Assembly (NCBI GenBank): GCA_902489665.1
Contig: CABUAT010000003.1
Location: forward strand, 1 to 64,000
From: an uncultured Collinsella sp.
GTDB lineage: Bacteria > Actinomycetota > Coriobacteriia > Coriobacteriales > Coriobacteriaceae
Length of the DNA: 64,000 nucleotides
Direction: 5' to 3'
A model generated the notes under the pieces. That model saw only the letters and a program-made list of their open reading frames with translations. It made no database searches and was not told the origin of the DNA. Below are positions 8,740-16,900 of this stretch, one piece after another; positions within the stretch are counted from its first letter, which is position 1; the number at the start of each line of letters is the position of its first letter. Both the position numbers and the translations under genes were made by a program.

Positions 8740-10197
8740 ATGGACTACAAGATTACCGGCTACGAGCCCGCCCAGCTGTTCCATTTCTTTGAGGAGGTCA
8801 GCGCGATCCCCCGTGGGTCTGGCAACGAGAAGGGCATCAGCGATTTCCTGGTTGCGTTTGCCAAGGAGCGCGGCCTCGATGTGTACCAGGACGAGGTCTA
8901 CAACGTCATCATTCGCAAGCCCGCATCTGCCGGTGCCGAGAATGCCCCGACCGTGATGCTGCAGGGCCATATCGACATGGTGTGCGACAAGTTGGGTTCC
9001 GTTGAGCACGACTTTACGACCGACGGTATCGACCTGGTCGTCAAGGACGGCGTCCTCACCGCTAACGGCACCACTCTGGGCGCCGACAACGGTATCGCCG
9101 TCGCTCTGATGCTCACTGTTCTCGATGACGATTCGATCGTTCACCCCGCCCTCGAGTGCGTATTCACCACCGACGAGGAGACTGGCCTGGTCGGCGCCGA
9201 GACGCTCGACAAGTCCCAGATTAGCGCCCGCACCATGATTAACCTTGACTCCGAGGAAGAGGGCGTTGCCACCGTCAGCTGCGCCGGCGGTGTCGTCGTT
9301 ACCTACACCTGCCCGATCGCGCGCGAGCACAAGACCGGTAGCACCCTCACGCTCGACATCTCCGGCCTGCTGGGCGGCCACTCCGGCAGCGATATCAACC
9401 TGGAGCGCGGCAACGGCAACCTCATCATGGCCCGCATCATCGACCGCCTGATGGTCGCTGGCGAGCCCGCCATCGTCAGCTTTAACGGCGGCACTAAGGA
9501 CAACGCCATCAACCGTGAGTGCAAGGCTGTTCTGGTCTACGCCGACCACGCTGCCGCCGAGGCCGCGGCCCAGATTGCAAAGGGCATCATCGCCGACGTC
9601 ACTGCCGAGCTCGAGGTCTTCGACCCCGGCTTTACTTGCACCGTCGAGATTGCCGATGACGCCGAGGTCGAGGCCATGGACCAGAAGTCCGCGCTTGCCC
9701 TCATCCGCGCCCTGCGTCTTGCCCCTAACGGCGTGATTCGCCGCAACGTCGCCACCGACGGTTCTGTCGAGGTTTCCTCCAACATCGGTGTGGTTGCCAC
9801 TTCTGACGACGAGGTCAAGATCATGCTGTCCCCGCGCTCCTCGATCACCTCGCTGCAGAACGAGTTCAAGGACCGCCTGCAGACGCTTGCCGATGTCCTG
9901 GGCTTCGACGCCAAGTTTGAGTTCGAGTATCCCGGCTGGAGCTATGCCGAGCATTCGCCGGTCCGCGACGTCTTTGTCGAGAGCTATCGCGAGCTCTTTG
10001 GCTCCGAGCTGCGCATCGAGTCCATTCACGCCGGCCTTGAGTGCGGCCTGTTTGCCGAGGCCCTGCACGGCCTGGACGCCATCGCCGTGGGCCCGACGCT
10101 CTCCGATGTCCACACTCCGGACGAGAGCATGGAGCTTGCTTCTGCCGAGCGCTTCTACGAGCTGCTCATCGACGTCCTCAAGCGCCTCGCTGCGTAA
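8740..10197 (+). CDS. pepD: Aminoacyl-histidine dipeptidase / cytosolic non-specific dipeptidase (M20 family)
   Basis: A 485-aa zinc peptidase of the M20C (PepD) type that hydrolyses Xaa-His and other dipeptides in the cytosol. Metal and catalytic residues are visible: H77 and D79 in GHIDM, D116 in GADNG, and the E146-E147 pair in TDEETG. A lid domain in the middle is typical of the family, and a conserved HAGLECG lies near the C terminus. GGAGG lies 4 nt before ATG 8740. The longer in-frame start at 8635 has no ribosome-binding site. It appears monocistronic, between two terminators. Confidence 0.95.
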   Translation: MDYKITGYEPAQLFHFFEEVSAIPRGSGNEKGISDFLVAFAKERGLDVYQDEVYNVIIRKPASAGAENAPTVMLQGHIDMVCDKLGSVEHDFTTDGIDLVVKDGVLTANGTTLGADNGIAVALMLTVLDDDSIVHPALECVFTTDEETGLVGAETLDKSQISARTMINLDSEEEGVATVSCAGGVVVTYTCPIAREHKTGSTLTLDISGLLGGHSGSDINLERGNGNLIMARIIDRLMVAGEPAIVSFNGGTKDNAINRECKAVLVYADHAAAEAAAQIAKGIIADVTAELEVFDPGFTCTVEIADDAEVEAMDQKSALALIRALRLAPNGVIRRNVATDGSVEVSSNIGVVATSDDEVKIMLSPRSSITSLQNEFKDRLQTLADVLGFDAKFEFEYPGWSYAEHSPVRDVFVESYRELFGSELRIESIHAGLECGLFAEALHGLDAIAVGPTLSDVHTPDESMELASAERFYELLIDVLKRLAA

Positions 10198-10252
10198 AGG
10201 TTGCGCTAGCAGCAGTCCGAGTCACGTGCTAGCGGATTGCAAATGACATTAT

Positions 10253-10297
10253 GAGAGGGGGCACCCGGTCTTTTGCGACGGGTGCCCCCTCTCTTTT
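10253..10297 (+). terminator. Strong terminator after pepD
   Basis: GAGAGGGGGCACCCG (10253-10267) and CGGGTGCCCCCTCTC (10279-10293) form a 15-bp perfect stem followed by TTTTGTTT. It separates pepD from the convergent hip locus. Confidence 0.9.
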
Positions 10298-10324
10298 GTT
10301 TGATAATTGCGAAATTACGGCCAC

Positions 10325-11467
10325 CTAGTCCATTTCTGCCCTGATGAGGTCGAGGGCGCGCTGGCAGTTTTCGCGGACGGGGCCGAGCATATGCTCGCGC
10401 AGGTCCGCCATGCCGGGCAGGTCGGCGTATTCGTCCATGACCTCTTCCATGCAAATGGGTACCTCGTAGGCGAGGTCCATCATGGTCGCAAAGCAAAACT
10501 TCTCGGATAGCCCGGCATCGGTGAGCGTCGCCTCCAGCGTGGGGTCGCCCATACCGTGGTATCGGCGGATAGCGCCTGGACCGATGCACCCCACACGATT
10601 TTCGCCGCCAACGCTCATGGCAAGGCGCGCCCGGCGGCGCATGCGCTCATACGCCAAACCCGACGCGACATCGTACATTCGAGCCATCATGGCTGCGCCG
10701 TCGTTTCCAAGGAGCAGGGAATAGTTTTTCGCGTGCGCATCCGGTGCGCCGATGATGGCGTTAAAGAAAAGTATCTGCGTAAACAGATACAGGTTAAGTT
10801 GATGGTGGCTCGTATTTACGAGGAGCTCTTGAATGTCGCGTGTGGTCGGGCCGCCGTCTGCCGTGTACTTTTGGGCGGGCATCACCCCAAGTGCCTGACA
10901 GAGGTCTTCTTGATGTAGGCGCCTGATCGTTCCGTCTTTGACTTTCACGCGGTCATAGCGCTCAACAATGAGGGCAGGTTCGTCCTCAAACATACGATAT
11001 TCGACGTTTGCCGTTGCGATGCCGGCGCGCTGGGCGCTTTTCATGCAGACAAACTCATTGAGAGCCTCGAGTTTAAATCCGATAACGCCATTTTTGAAAA
11101 TATGCGTCGTGGGCGAGGAGCCCATGCATTCGCACCAGCGGTCGTTTATGAACGCGAGCGCGAACTTGCCCTGGTTGCCTCCAAGTGACCAACTTTCATC
11201 TAGACCCATCCACGATGCATCGCGGTCATCTCTGATCGACTTGAGACGAAGAGCAATTTCGTGGTCGTCTATAGGGCGGTATTCGCCAGCGCGATGCAGG
11301 ACGGCGTCGGCATCTTCTTCGGCACAAAACTGCACTCCGCCCGGACAGTCGAGTCCGATATGGCTGAGCAACGCAACGGGATTGTTGGGCCTAACGTCGA
11401 ATTCGGCGGCAATCGCTTTTCGTTGGTCCTCGCTGTCGGGTAGAAGGCCAAACAGGTACGGATTCAT
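10325..11467 (-). CDS. HipA-type serine/threonine kinase, N-terminally truncated (HipT-like)
   Basis: This 380-aa product has the HipA kinase core: the rest of the Couple_hipA motif (FGLLPDSEDQR), a glycine-rich loop SLGGNQGK with serine at about residue 94, the catalytic segment PDAHAKN (about 242-248) and the metal-binding YDVASG (about 265-270). HipA kinases arrest growth by phosphorylating aminoacyl-tRNA synthetases. The ATG sits in an ATGA overlap with the short upstream ORF. The frame stays open to 11524 and there encodes the missing HipA motif (PALSTNIP), so a single-base frameshift has split an ancestral hipA. Whether the truncated kinase is active is unknown. Confidence 0.85.
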   Translation of the reverse strand: MNPYLFGLLPDSEDQRKAIAAEFDVRPNNPVALLSHIGLDCPGGVQFCAEEDADAVLHRAGEYRPIDDHEIALRLKSIRDDRDASWMGLDESWSLGGNQGKFALAFINDRWCECMGSSPTTHIFKNGVIGFKLEALNEFVCMKSAQRAGIATANVEYRMFEDEPALIVERYDRVKVKDGTIRRLHQEDLCQALGVMPAQKYTADGGPTTRDIQELLVNTSHHQLNLYLFTQILFFNAIIGAPDAHAKNYSLLLGNDGAAMMARMYDVASGLAYERMRRRARLAMSVGGENRVGCIGPGAIRRYHGMGDPTLEATLTDAGLSEKFCFATMMDLAYEVPICMEEVMDEYADLPGMADLREHMLGPVRENCQRALDLIRAEMD

Positions 11468-11628
11468 GACCTGTTGTCCGTATGTGCGATTCGATACGGG
11501 TATGTTGGTCGATAGGGCTGGCCGTCATAGTCATGATCGTAGGTAAAGCTGATAAGACCGTTCTCATCTTGCGCGAGCGTTCCAGCAGGCACGCCGCAAA
11601 TAATGGTCCGAAGTGATGTTCTGGCCAT
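11464..11628 (-). CDS. 54-aa ORF: N-terminal piece of HipA (Couple_hipA start; HipS-like position)
   Basis: A short ORF, MARTSLRTII to ...HTDNRS, lies between the regulator and the kinase. It starts 3 nt after the hipB-like stop codon with GAAGGGA as ribosome-binding site, and its TGA overlaps the kinase ATG. The first ~37 residues match the start of HipA (GVPAGTLAQDENGLISFTYD). Its last ~17 residues are out of frame relative to the family, because the canonical continuation is in the kinase frame. It may be just the 5' half of a frameshifted hipA. The order regulator, short N-domain, kinase does resemble the tripartite HipBST arrangement, although HipS there is about 100 aa. Confidence 0.6.
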   Translation of the reverse strand: MARTSLRTIICGVPAGTLAQDENGLISFTYDHDYDGQPYRPTYPYRIAHTDNRS

Positions 11629-11631
11629 TGG

Positions 11632-12099
11632 CTATTTCCCTTCGGGCATGGTTTGGCTAGATGCGTTTGCGGCAATCGAGACTCCGAGATTGGACATGGC
11701 GAAATCGGCGAAGGCCCTGTCGTAGAGCTCGGACGTAAGGGGGGTATCTGCAAGAGCCGGAATGGTTGTGCTGCGACGGTTGCGATGATGAAGACGTTGA
11801 GCGTGATGGCGTCTGGAGGTGCTGCAAGGTTGATCAGCATGCGGGGCGTCGACTGGGTGCTCATTTTTCGTTTCGCTTATATCCCCTTGTGCTGCGAGCG
11901 CCAGTTCAAGAGCGTCGAAAATCGCCAGCAGCTTGTCGAGTCGAATGCCGGTGGCGTCTCCTAGCTCGAGCGATGCAAGCAGGCGCTCCGAAACACCGGC
12001 CTTTTTGGCGAGGGTGGCACGGGTGAGACCCTGAGTCTCGCGTGCCTGGCGCACGTAGATGCCAGCTTGGCGTGGTGTGGTGATGGGAAGGATATCCAC
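11632..12099 (-). CDS. HipB-like XRE antitoxin / repressor
   Basis: A 155-aa protein with an N-terminal XRE/Cro helix-turn-helix (about residues 11-65: GIYVRQARETQGLTRATLAK... GVSERLLASLELG), a charged low-complexity linker and a C-terminal segment (PLTSELYDRAFADFA). It should bind the operator repeats just upstream and neutralise the adjacent kinase. The GTG start at 12099 has AGGAG at the right distance. It is the first gene of a tight operon (3-nt gap, then a 4-nt overlap). The C-terminal extension is longer than in E. coli HipB (88 aa). Confidence 0.85.
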   Translation of the reverse strand: MDILPITTPRQAGIYVRQARETQGLTRATLAKKAGVSERLLASLELGDATGIRLDKLLAIFDALELALAAQGDISETKNEHPVDAPHADQPCSTSRRHHAQRLHHRNRRSTTIPALADTPLTSELYDRAFADFAMSNLGVSIAANASSQTMPEGK

Positions 12100-12120
12100 G
12101 GCTATCTCCTAACGTGCAGG

Positions 12121-12190
12121 CTTTTGCATCCTAGTATGACATGCAAAAGTCTGCATGAAAAGGCCTCATGCAAAACTCTGCATGAGGCCT
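12121..12190 (-). promoter_or_regulatory. Promoter and repeated operator of the hip locus, merged with the mntP terminator
   Basis: CTTTTGCAT (12121-12129) and ATGCAAAAG (12141-12149) are inverted. The 19-mer starting CATGCAAAA occurs twice (12140-12158 and 12167-12185), each copy having inverted CATGCA/TGCATG ends, offset by 27 bp. On the minus strand TTTTCA (12161-12156) and CATACT (12138-12133) are separated by 17 bp, a plausible promoter lying among the repeats. The distal copy is embedded in a 12-bp perfect hairpin (12161-12172 / 12179-12190) followed on the minus strand by TTTT, which probably terminates mntP. Confidence 0.65.
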
Positions 12191-12219
12191 TATACGGACG
12201 TTTAGTTTTGAAGGGTGTT

Positions 12220-12798
12220 TTACAGCACTAAAATCCCTAGGTGCTCCAGCAAAATCTTGAGGCCGATGAGGATGAGCACAACGCCGCCCACGATGGTGGC
12301 GGGCTTTTCGTAGCGCGCGCCAAAGATGCGGCCAATCGCCACGCCGGCAACGGAGAAGATGAAGGTCGTGATGCCTATGAGCGACACGGCGGGAACGATG
12401 TCGACGGAAAGCGCGGCGAACGAGATACCCACGGCCAGGGCGTCAATCGAGGTGGCGATGGCGAGGATCAGGTACTCGCCCAGGTCAATCTTTTCGGCAT
12501 CCTTGCCGTCGCCTTCATCCTCGTCTTCGGTAAAGGCCTCCCACAACATTTTGCCGCCGATAAAGGCGAGCAGGATAAAGGCGATCCAATGGTCGATGGG
12601 TCCGATGATGCCCATGAATTGACTGCCGAGCGCCCATCCGATTACGGGCATGCCGGCCTGAAAGCCGCCAAAGAACAAGCCGAGCACCACGGCAACTTTA
12701 AGGTTGATCTTCTTCATGCCAAGGCCCTTGCAGATGGAAACGGCAAAGGCGTCCATCGAAAGGCCAACGGCGAGCAACGCGAGCTCTGCGAGTCCCAT
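12220..12798 (-). CDS. mntP: Manganese efflux pump MntP
   Basis: A 192-aa integral membrane protein of the MntP (DUF204) family that exports excess Mn(II). It has six predicted membrane segments and a family-typical aspartate in each repeat (VGLSMDAFAVSI near the N terminus; ATSIDALAVGIS in the second half), with an acidic loop (EDEDEGDGKDAEK) between the halves. I chose ATG 12798 behind GAGGGAGCC. The frame extends upstream to 13023, but that part is the riboswitch. It is monocistronic, with its terminator overlapping the hip operator. Confidence 0.95.
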   Translation of the reverse strand: MGLAELALLAVGLSMDAFAVSICKGLGMKKINLKVAVVLGLFFGGFQAGMPVIGWALGSQFMGIIGPIDHWIAFILLAFIGGKMLWEAFTEDEDEGDGKDAEKIDLGEYLILAIATSIDALAVGISFAALSVDIVPAVSLIGITTFIFSVAGVAIGRIFGARYEKPATIVGGVVLILIGLKILLEHLGILVL

Positions 12799-12851
12799 AG
12801 TCTGGCTCCCTCTCTGCGGGCGAACCCGCGTGTACCTCTTGGGGGAGTAAC

Positions 12852-12895
12852 AAAAAAGACCCGTGGCGTACGCGTTGCGCGCACAACCACGAGTC
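12852..12895 (-). terminator. Riboswitch expression platform (attenuator)
   Basis: The aptamer's 3' block is shared with a hairpin: minus-strand GACTCGTGG (12895-12887) pairs with CCACGGGTC (12866-12858), with one G-U pair, followed by six T (12857-12852). Formation of the aptamer would sequester GACTC, so bound Mn2+ should prevent termination and turn mntP on. Confidence 0.88.
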
Positions 12896-12990
12896 TCGTT
12901 CATTAAGGCAAGCCAGGCCGCATCGGCCAGTATGTTGACTTGCCGCGCCACCGGAGGCGAACCCGGCCACGCGACTACTCCCTCATTCAT
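12886..12990 (-). ncRNA. yybP-ykoY manganese riboswitch aptamer
   Basis: On the minus strand, directly upstream of mntP, the conserved blocks of the yybP-ykoY aptamer appear in order: GGGAGTAG at the 5' stem, GTCAACATACT in the first internal loop, and AACGAGACT at the 3' side, joined by variable GC-rich helices. This RNA class senses Mn2+ and controls Mn exporters such as mntP. Location, orientation and neighbour all agree. Confidence 0.92.
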
Positions 12991-13144
12991 GTGAATCCCG
13001 ATGCTACCACATAAGCAGCCCATTTGGGTTGGGCTCTCAGCTGTGTTCGCTCATTCTGTAAGCATCGGATTTCGCAAGCGCCGCAGGGACAAACCGTGAG
13101 AAACTATTTAGCGTTTATGGAGCGTATACGATGGGAGCGATGCC

Positions 13145-14212
13145 TTGGATAAGAACGAGCTGCAAAAGCGTATGGAACAGGCCATCCGCCTGACGGCACC
13201 TGGTCAGCCGATCCGCACCGCCCTCGACATGATCATCGCCGGTCACCTGGGCGCCCTTATCTGCGTCGGCGACACCGAAAACGTACTCGCTGCCGGCAAC
13301 GACGGATTCCCGCTCAACATTTCGTTCACCTCGAACCGTCTGTTCGAGCTCTCTAAGATGGACGGTGCTATCGTTATCGACGGCGACCTCACCCAGATCC
13401 TGCGCGCCAACTTCCACCTCAATCCCGATCCCTCGCTTGCCACGAGCGAGACGGGCATGCGTCACCGCACCGCCGCTCGCATGTCGGTGCTCACCGATGC
13501 CATCGTGATCTCGGTCTCGGCCCGTCGTGCCGTCGTCAACGTGTACGTTCACGGCAAGAGCTACGAGATCCAGCCTGTCACCACCATCATGAGCTCGGTC
13601 AACCAGCTCGTCGCCACGCTCCAGACTACCCGTCAGTCGCTCGACCGCTCCTTGCTGCGCCTGACGGCCCTTGAGCTCGACGACTACGTCACGCTCGCCG
13701 ACATCACCGGCATCTTCTCGAGCTTCGAGATCATGCAGCAGGCAAAGACCGAGCTTAAGGATTGCATTGTCAAGCTGGGTAACCAGGGTAAGCTCGTGCA
13801 GATGCAGCTCGAGCAGCTCGCGGGCTCCAGCATGGATACCGAATACGACTTGATGATCCGCGACTACGCAAGCGATTCCTCTGAGGCCAACGCCGAGAAG
13901 ATCCGCGCTGAGCTTGCCCGTATGACGCCCAAGGACTTGTCCGACCCGCAGCATGTGGCGGCAGTTCTGGGCTATGACGACCTGGACGAGGACTCCGTCA
14001 TGACACCGCTGGGCCTGCGCACGCTTTCGCGCGTGTCCGTCGTGCGCGACGGCGTGGCCGAGAAGATCGTCGACGAGTACGGCTCGCTGCAGGAGCTCAT
14101 GGACGACATCAGCGAGGATCCGGAGCGCCTGGGCGACTTTGGCGTCAACAACCCTGCCATTCTTGCGGACTCGCTGTACCGCATGAAGGGCACCAAACAG
14201 GGGAACGCATAA
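13145..14212 (+). CDS. disA: DNA integrity scanning protein DisA (diadenylate cyclase)
   Basis: A 355-aa protein that makes cyclic di-AMP from two ATP and slows at branched DNA. The N-terminal DAC domain has the catalytic DGA at residues 73-75 and RHR at 106-108. A helical linker follows, and the C-terminal third is a RuvA-like helix-hairpin-helix DNA-binding domain (ending SLYRMKG). The start is TTG 13145 behind GGGAG. Its stop overlaps the ispD start by one base, making it the head of disA-ispD-ispF-cysS. A radA/sms gene, a frequent neighbour elsewhere, is not seen here. Confidence 0.95.
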   Translation: MDKNELQKRMEQAIRLTAPGQPIRTALDMIIAGHLGALICVGDTENVLAAGNDGFPLNISFTSNRLFELSKMDGAIVIDGDLTQILRANFHLNPDPSLATSETGMRHRTAARMSVLTDAIVISVSARRAVVNVYVHGKSYEIQPVTTIMSSVNQLVATLQTTRQSLDRSLLRLTALELDDYVTLADITGIFSSFEIMQQAKTELKDCIVKLGNQGKLVQMQLEQLAGSSMDTEYDLMIRDYASDSSEANAEKIRAELARMTPKDLSDPQHVAAVLGYDDLDEDSVMTPLGLRTLSRVSVVRDGVAEKIVDEYGSLQELMDDISEDPERLGDFGVNNPAILADSLYRMKGTKQGNA

Positions 14213-14940
14213 TGGCGCCCGTATGCGCCGTGGTCGTTGCCGGCGGCAGCGGCCAGCGCTTTGGAAATCCCGGCGGCAAGCAGCTCGTTAACGTGGCGGG
14301 CCGTCCGCTCATGAGCTGGTCCATCCGCGCGTTCGATCGTAGCGACAAGGTCGGCCATATCGTCGTGGTTTGCCCTGCCGAGCGCCGTGCCGAGATGCGC
14401 CGCTTGGCTATCGACCCGTTTGACTATGACACGCCCATCAGCTTTGCCGATGCCGGCGATACTCGTCAGGATTCCACCCGCGCCGGCGTGCACGCGGTGC
14501 CGGCGGGTTTCGAATATGTCGCTATCCACGACGGCGCCCGTCCGCTCATTACGACCGAGGCCATCGACCACGCTATCGACGTGCTCGTGAGCGACCGCTC
14601 GCTCGACGGTGTCGTGTGCGGCCAGCCCGCGATCGACACGCTCAAGATCGTCGATGGCGACAATATCGTCGAGACGCCGCCGCGTGAGCTCTACTGGGCA
14701 GCGCAGACGCCGCAGATCTTTAGCGTCGATGCTATGAAGCGCGCCCATGCTGCAGCCATTGCCGAGGGCTTTATCGGCACCGATGATTCGTCGCTGGTCG
14801 AGCGCATGGGTGGGCGCGTCCGCTGCGTCCAGAGCCCGCGCGATAACCTTAAGGTGACGGTGCCCGAGGACCTGCGTCCCGTAACCGCGATTCTGCTTGG
14901 CCGCATGGCCGAGGGAGAGGACCTTCCCCATGTTCAGTAA
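14212..14940 (+). CDS. ispD: 2-C-methyl-D-erythritol 4-phosphate cytidylyltransferase
   Basis: A 242-aa cytosolic enzyme of the non-mevalonate isoprenoid pathway that joins CTP and MEP to give CDP-ME. The N-terminal nucleotide-binding signature is AVVVAGGSGQRFGNPGGKQ; the IspD hallmark HDGARPL is near residue 104, and AAQTPQIF is in the second half. TAATG couples it to disA, and its last 11 bases overlap ispF, so the genes are translationally coupled. IspD next to IspF, the next-but-one step of the pathway, is a common pairing. Confidence 0.96.
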   Translation: MAPVCAVVVAGGSGQRFGNPGGKQLVNVAGRPLMSWSIRAFDRSDKVGHIVVVCPAERRAEMRRLAIDPFDYDTPISFADAGDTRQDSTRAGVHAVPAGFEYVAIHDGARPLITTEAIDHAIDVLVSDRSLDGVVCGQPAIDTLKIVDGDNIVETPPRELYWAAQTPQIFSVDAMKRAHAAAIAEGFIGTDDSSLVERMGGRVRCVQSPRDNLKVTVPEDLRPVTAILLGRMAEGEDLPHVQ

Positions 14941-15424
14941 CCTGCGCATTGGCCATGGCTACGACGTCCACCGTCTGGTGGAGGGGCGTCGATGTATCAT
15001 CGGCGGTGTCGACATTCCCTACGAGCGCGGCCTGCTGGGCCACTCGGATGCCGATGTGCTCGCGCACGCCTTGGCCGACGCCATTCTGGGCGCCTGCCGC
15101 GGGGGAGACATCGGCAAGCTATTCCCCGATACCGACCCCGCCTATGAGGGTGCTGATTCGATGGTGCTGCTCGCTCGCGTGATGGGCTATGCGCGCGAGC
15201 TGGGCTTCGAGTTTGTCGATGCCGATTGCACCATTGCCTGTCAACAACCCAAGATCACCCCGCACCGCGATGCCATGCGCGCCAACCTTGCCCATGCCCT
15301 GGGCGTTGACGTCGAAAACGTGGGCGTCGCCGCCACTACGACCGAAAAGCTCGGTTGGGAAGGCCAGGGCGAGGGAATCGGCGCCTGGGCCGTCTGCCTG
15401 CTACAGAAAACCGTTAAGGAGTAA
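14930..15424 (+). CDS. ispF: 2-C-methyl-D-erythritol 2,4-cyclodiphosphate synthase
   Basis: A 164-aa trimeric metal enzyme converting CDP-ME-2P to MEcPP. The zinc ligands are in GHGYDVHR near the N terminus and the conserved LLGHSDADV segment; the C-terminal family motif TTTEKLGWEGQGEGI is complete. The start is ATG 14930 after GGGAGAGG, inside the end of ispD. It is followed at 3 nt by cysS. Confidence 0.96.
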   Translation: MFSNLRIGHGYDVHRLVEGRRCIIGGVDIPYERGLLGHSDADVLAHALADAILGACRGGDIGKLFPDTDPAYEGADSMVLLARVMGYARELGFEFVDADCTIACQQPKITPHRDAMRANLAHALGVDVENVGVAATTTEKLGWEGQGEGIGAWAVCLLQKTVKE

Positions 15425-15427
15425 CGA

Positions 15428-16894
15428 ATGCGTATCTATAACAGCGCTACCCATAAAAAGGAAGAGTTCCAGCCCATCGAGTCCGGCAAGGTCCGCATGT
15501 ACGTGTGCGGCCCCACGGTCTACGACAACATCCACATCGGCAATGCCCGCACGTTCATCAGCTTTGACGTGATTCGTCGCTGGCTCATCGCGAGCGGCTA
15601 CGAGGTCACGTTTGCCCAGAACCTCACCGATGTCGATGACAAGATCATCAAGCGCGCCAACGAGCAGGGCCGTACCGCCGCCGAGGTTGCGACGGAGTTC
15701 TCTGACAAGTTTATCGGCGTTATGCGCGCCGCCAACGTGCTCGATCCCGATGTGCGTCCTCGCGCCACCAAGGAGATCGGCCCCATGATCGCCATGATCA
15801 AGACGCTCATCGAGCAGGGCCACGCCTACGCCGCCGATAACGGCGACGTGTACTTCGCCGTGCGCAGCGATCCCAACTATGGTCAGGTCTCGGGCCGCAA
15901 CATTGACGACCTTATGGTTGGCGCGCGCATCGAGGAGAACGAGGACAAGAACGACCCACTCGACTTTGCCCTGTGGAAGGCCGCCAAGCCCGGCGAGCCC
16001 AGCTGGCCGAGCCCCTGGGGCGAGGGCCGTCCCGGTTGGCACACCGAGTGCGCCGCCATGGTGCATCGCTACCTGGGCACCCCGATCGACATTCATGGTG
16101 GCGGCTCCGACCTTGCCTTCCCGCATCACGAGAACGAGTGCGCCCAGGCCACCTGCGCTTGGCACCAGGGCTTCTCCAACACCTGGATGCACACGGGAAT
16201 GCTGCTGGTTGACGGCGAGAAGATGTCCAAGTCGCTCGGAAACTTCTTTACGCTGGCCGAGGTGCTCGAGCAGCACTCTGCCGCGGCCCTGCGCCTGTTG
16301 ATGCTGCAGACGAGCTATCGCTCGCCGCTCGACTTCTCCTGGGAGCGCCTGGAGGGTGCCGAGAACTCGCTCACGCGTATTGCCGGTACGGTCGAGAACC
16401 TTCGTTGGGCTGCGAACCATGCGACGGCCGATGCCGATGCGGCTGCCGCCGAGGCGTTTGCCGCCAAGGCCGCCGAGACCCGCGCCGCCTTTAAGGAGTG
16501 CATGGACGACGACTTTAACACCGCCGGTGCCATGGGTGCTGTCTTTGGCTTTGTCACCGAGTGCAATCAGTATCTGGAGCAGGCGGGCGATGCTGCCGAC
16601 AAGGCCGCAGTCCTGGCTGCCGCCGATACGCTGGCCGAGCTGCTCGATACGTTTGGCGTTGAGCTTCCCGAGCCCAAGGTCGAGTTGCCGCTGGGTCTGC
16701 TGGGTGTTGCCGCCGGTCTGGTTGCCTATACGGGCGACGACGTGGACGAGGCTGCTGCCAAGATTCTCGAGGCCCGCGCCGAGGCCCGTGCCGCCAAGAA
16801 CTGGGATCTGGCCGACGCCATCCGCGACCAGCTCAAGGACCTGGGCCTCACCATTGAGGATACGGCCGCCGGCACCCGTATCAAATCTCTCTAA
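15428..16894 (+). CDS. cysS: Cysteinyl-tRNA synthetase
   Basis: A 488-aa class I aminoacyl-tRNA synthetase that charges tRNA-Cys in the cytosol. The signature HIGN is in GPTVYDNIHIGNAR and KMSKS in GEKMSKSLGN. Zinc ligands specific to CysRS are visible: Cys in VCGPTVYD, Cys in WHTECAAM and His/Glu in HHENE. An anticodon-binding C-terminal domain rich in Ala follows. It is the last gene of the disA-ispDF-cysS transcript. ispDF-cysS-rlmB linkage is common among Gram-positives. Confidence 0.97.
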   Translation: MRIYNSATHKKEEFQPIESGKVRMYVCGPTVYDNIHIGNARTFISFDVIRRWLIASGYEVTFAQNLTDVDDKIIKRANEQGRTAAEVATEFSDKFIGVMRAANVLDPDVRPRATKEIGPMIAMIKTLIEQGHAYAADNGDVYFAVRSDPNYGQVSGRNIDDLMVGARIEENEDKNDPLDFALWKAAKPGEPSWPSPWGEGRPGWHTECAAMVHRYLGTPIDIHGGGSDLAFPHHENECAQATCAWHQGFSNTWMHTGMLLVDGEKMSKSLGNFFTLAEVLEQHSAAALRLLMLQTSYRSPLDFSWERLEGAENSLTRIAGTVENLRWAANHATADADAAAAEAFAAKAAETRAAFKECMDDDFNTAGAMGAVFGFVTECNQYLEQAGDAADKAAVLAAADTLAELLDTFGVELPEPKVELPLGLLGVAAGLVAYTGDDVDEAAAKILEARAEARAAKNWDLADAIRDQLKDLGLTIEDTAAGTRIKSL

Positions 16895-16900
16895 TCCCCG

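Noticed and set aside
11391..11864. 157-codon minus-strand ORF overlapping the hip regulator in another frame
   Set aside because: It has no ribosome-binding site and is interrupted by, and overlaps, the hip genes; the HTH frame is the real one.
12799..13023. N-terminal extension of MntP
   Set aside because: The in-frame extension coincides with the yybP-ykoY riboswitch and terminator, and the peptide has no membrane-protein character.
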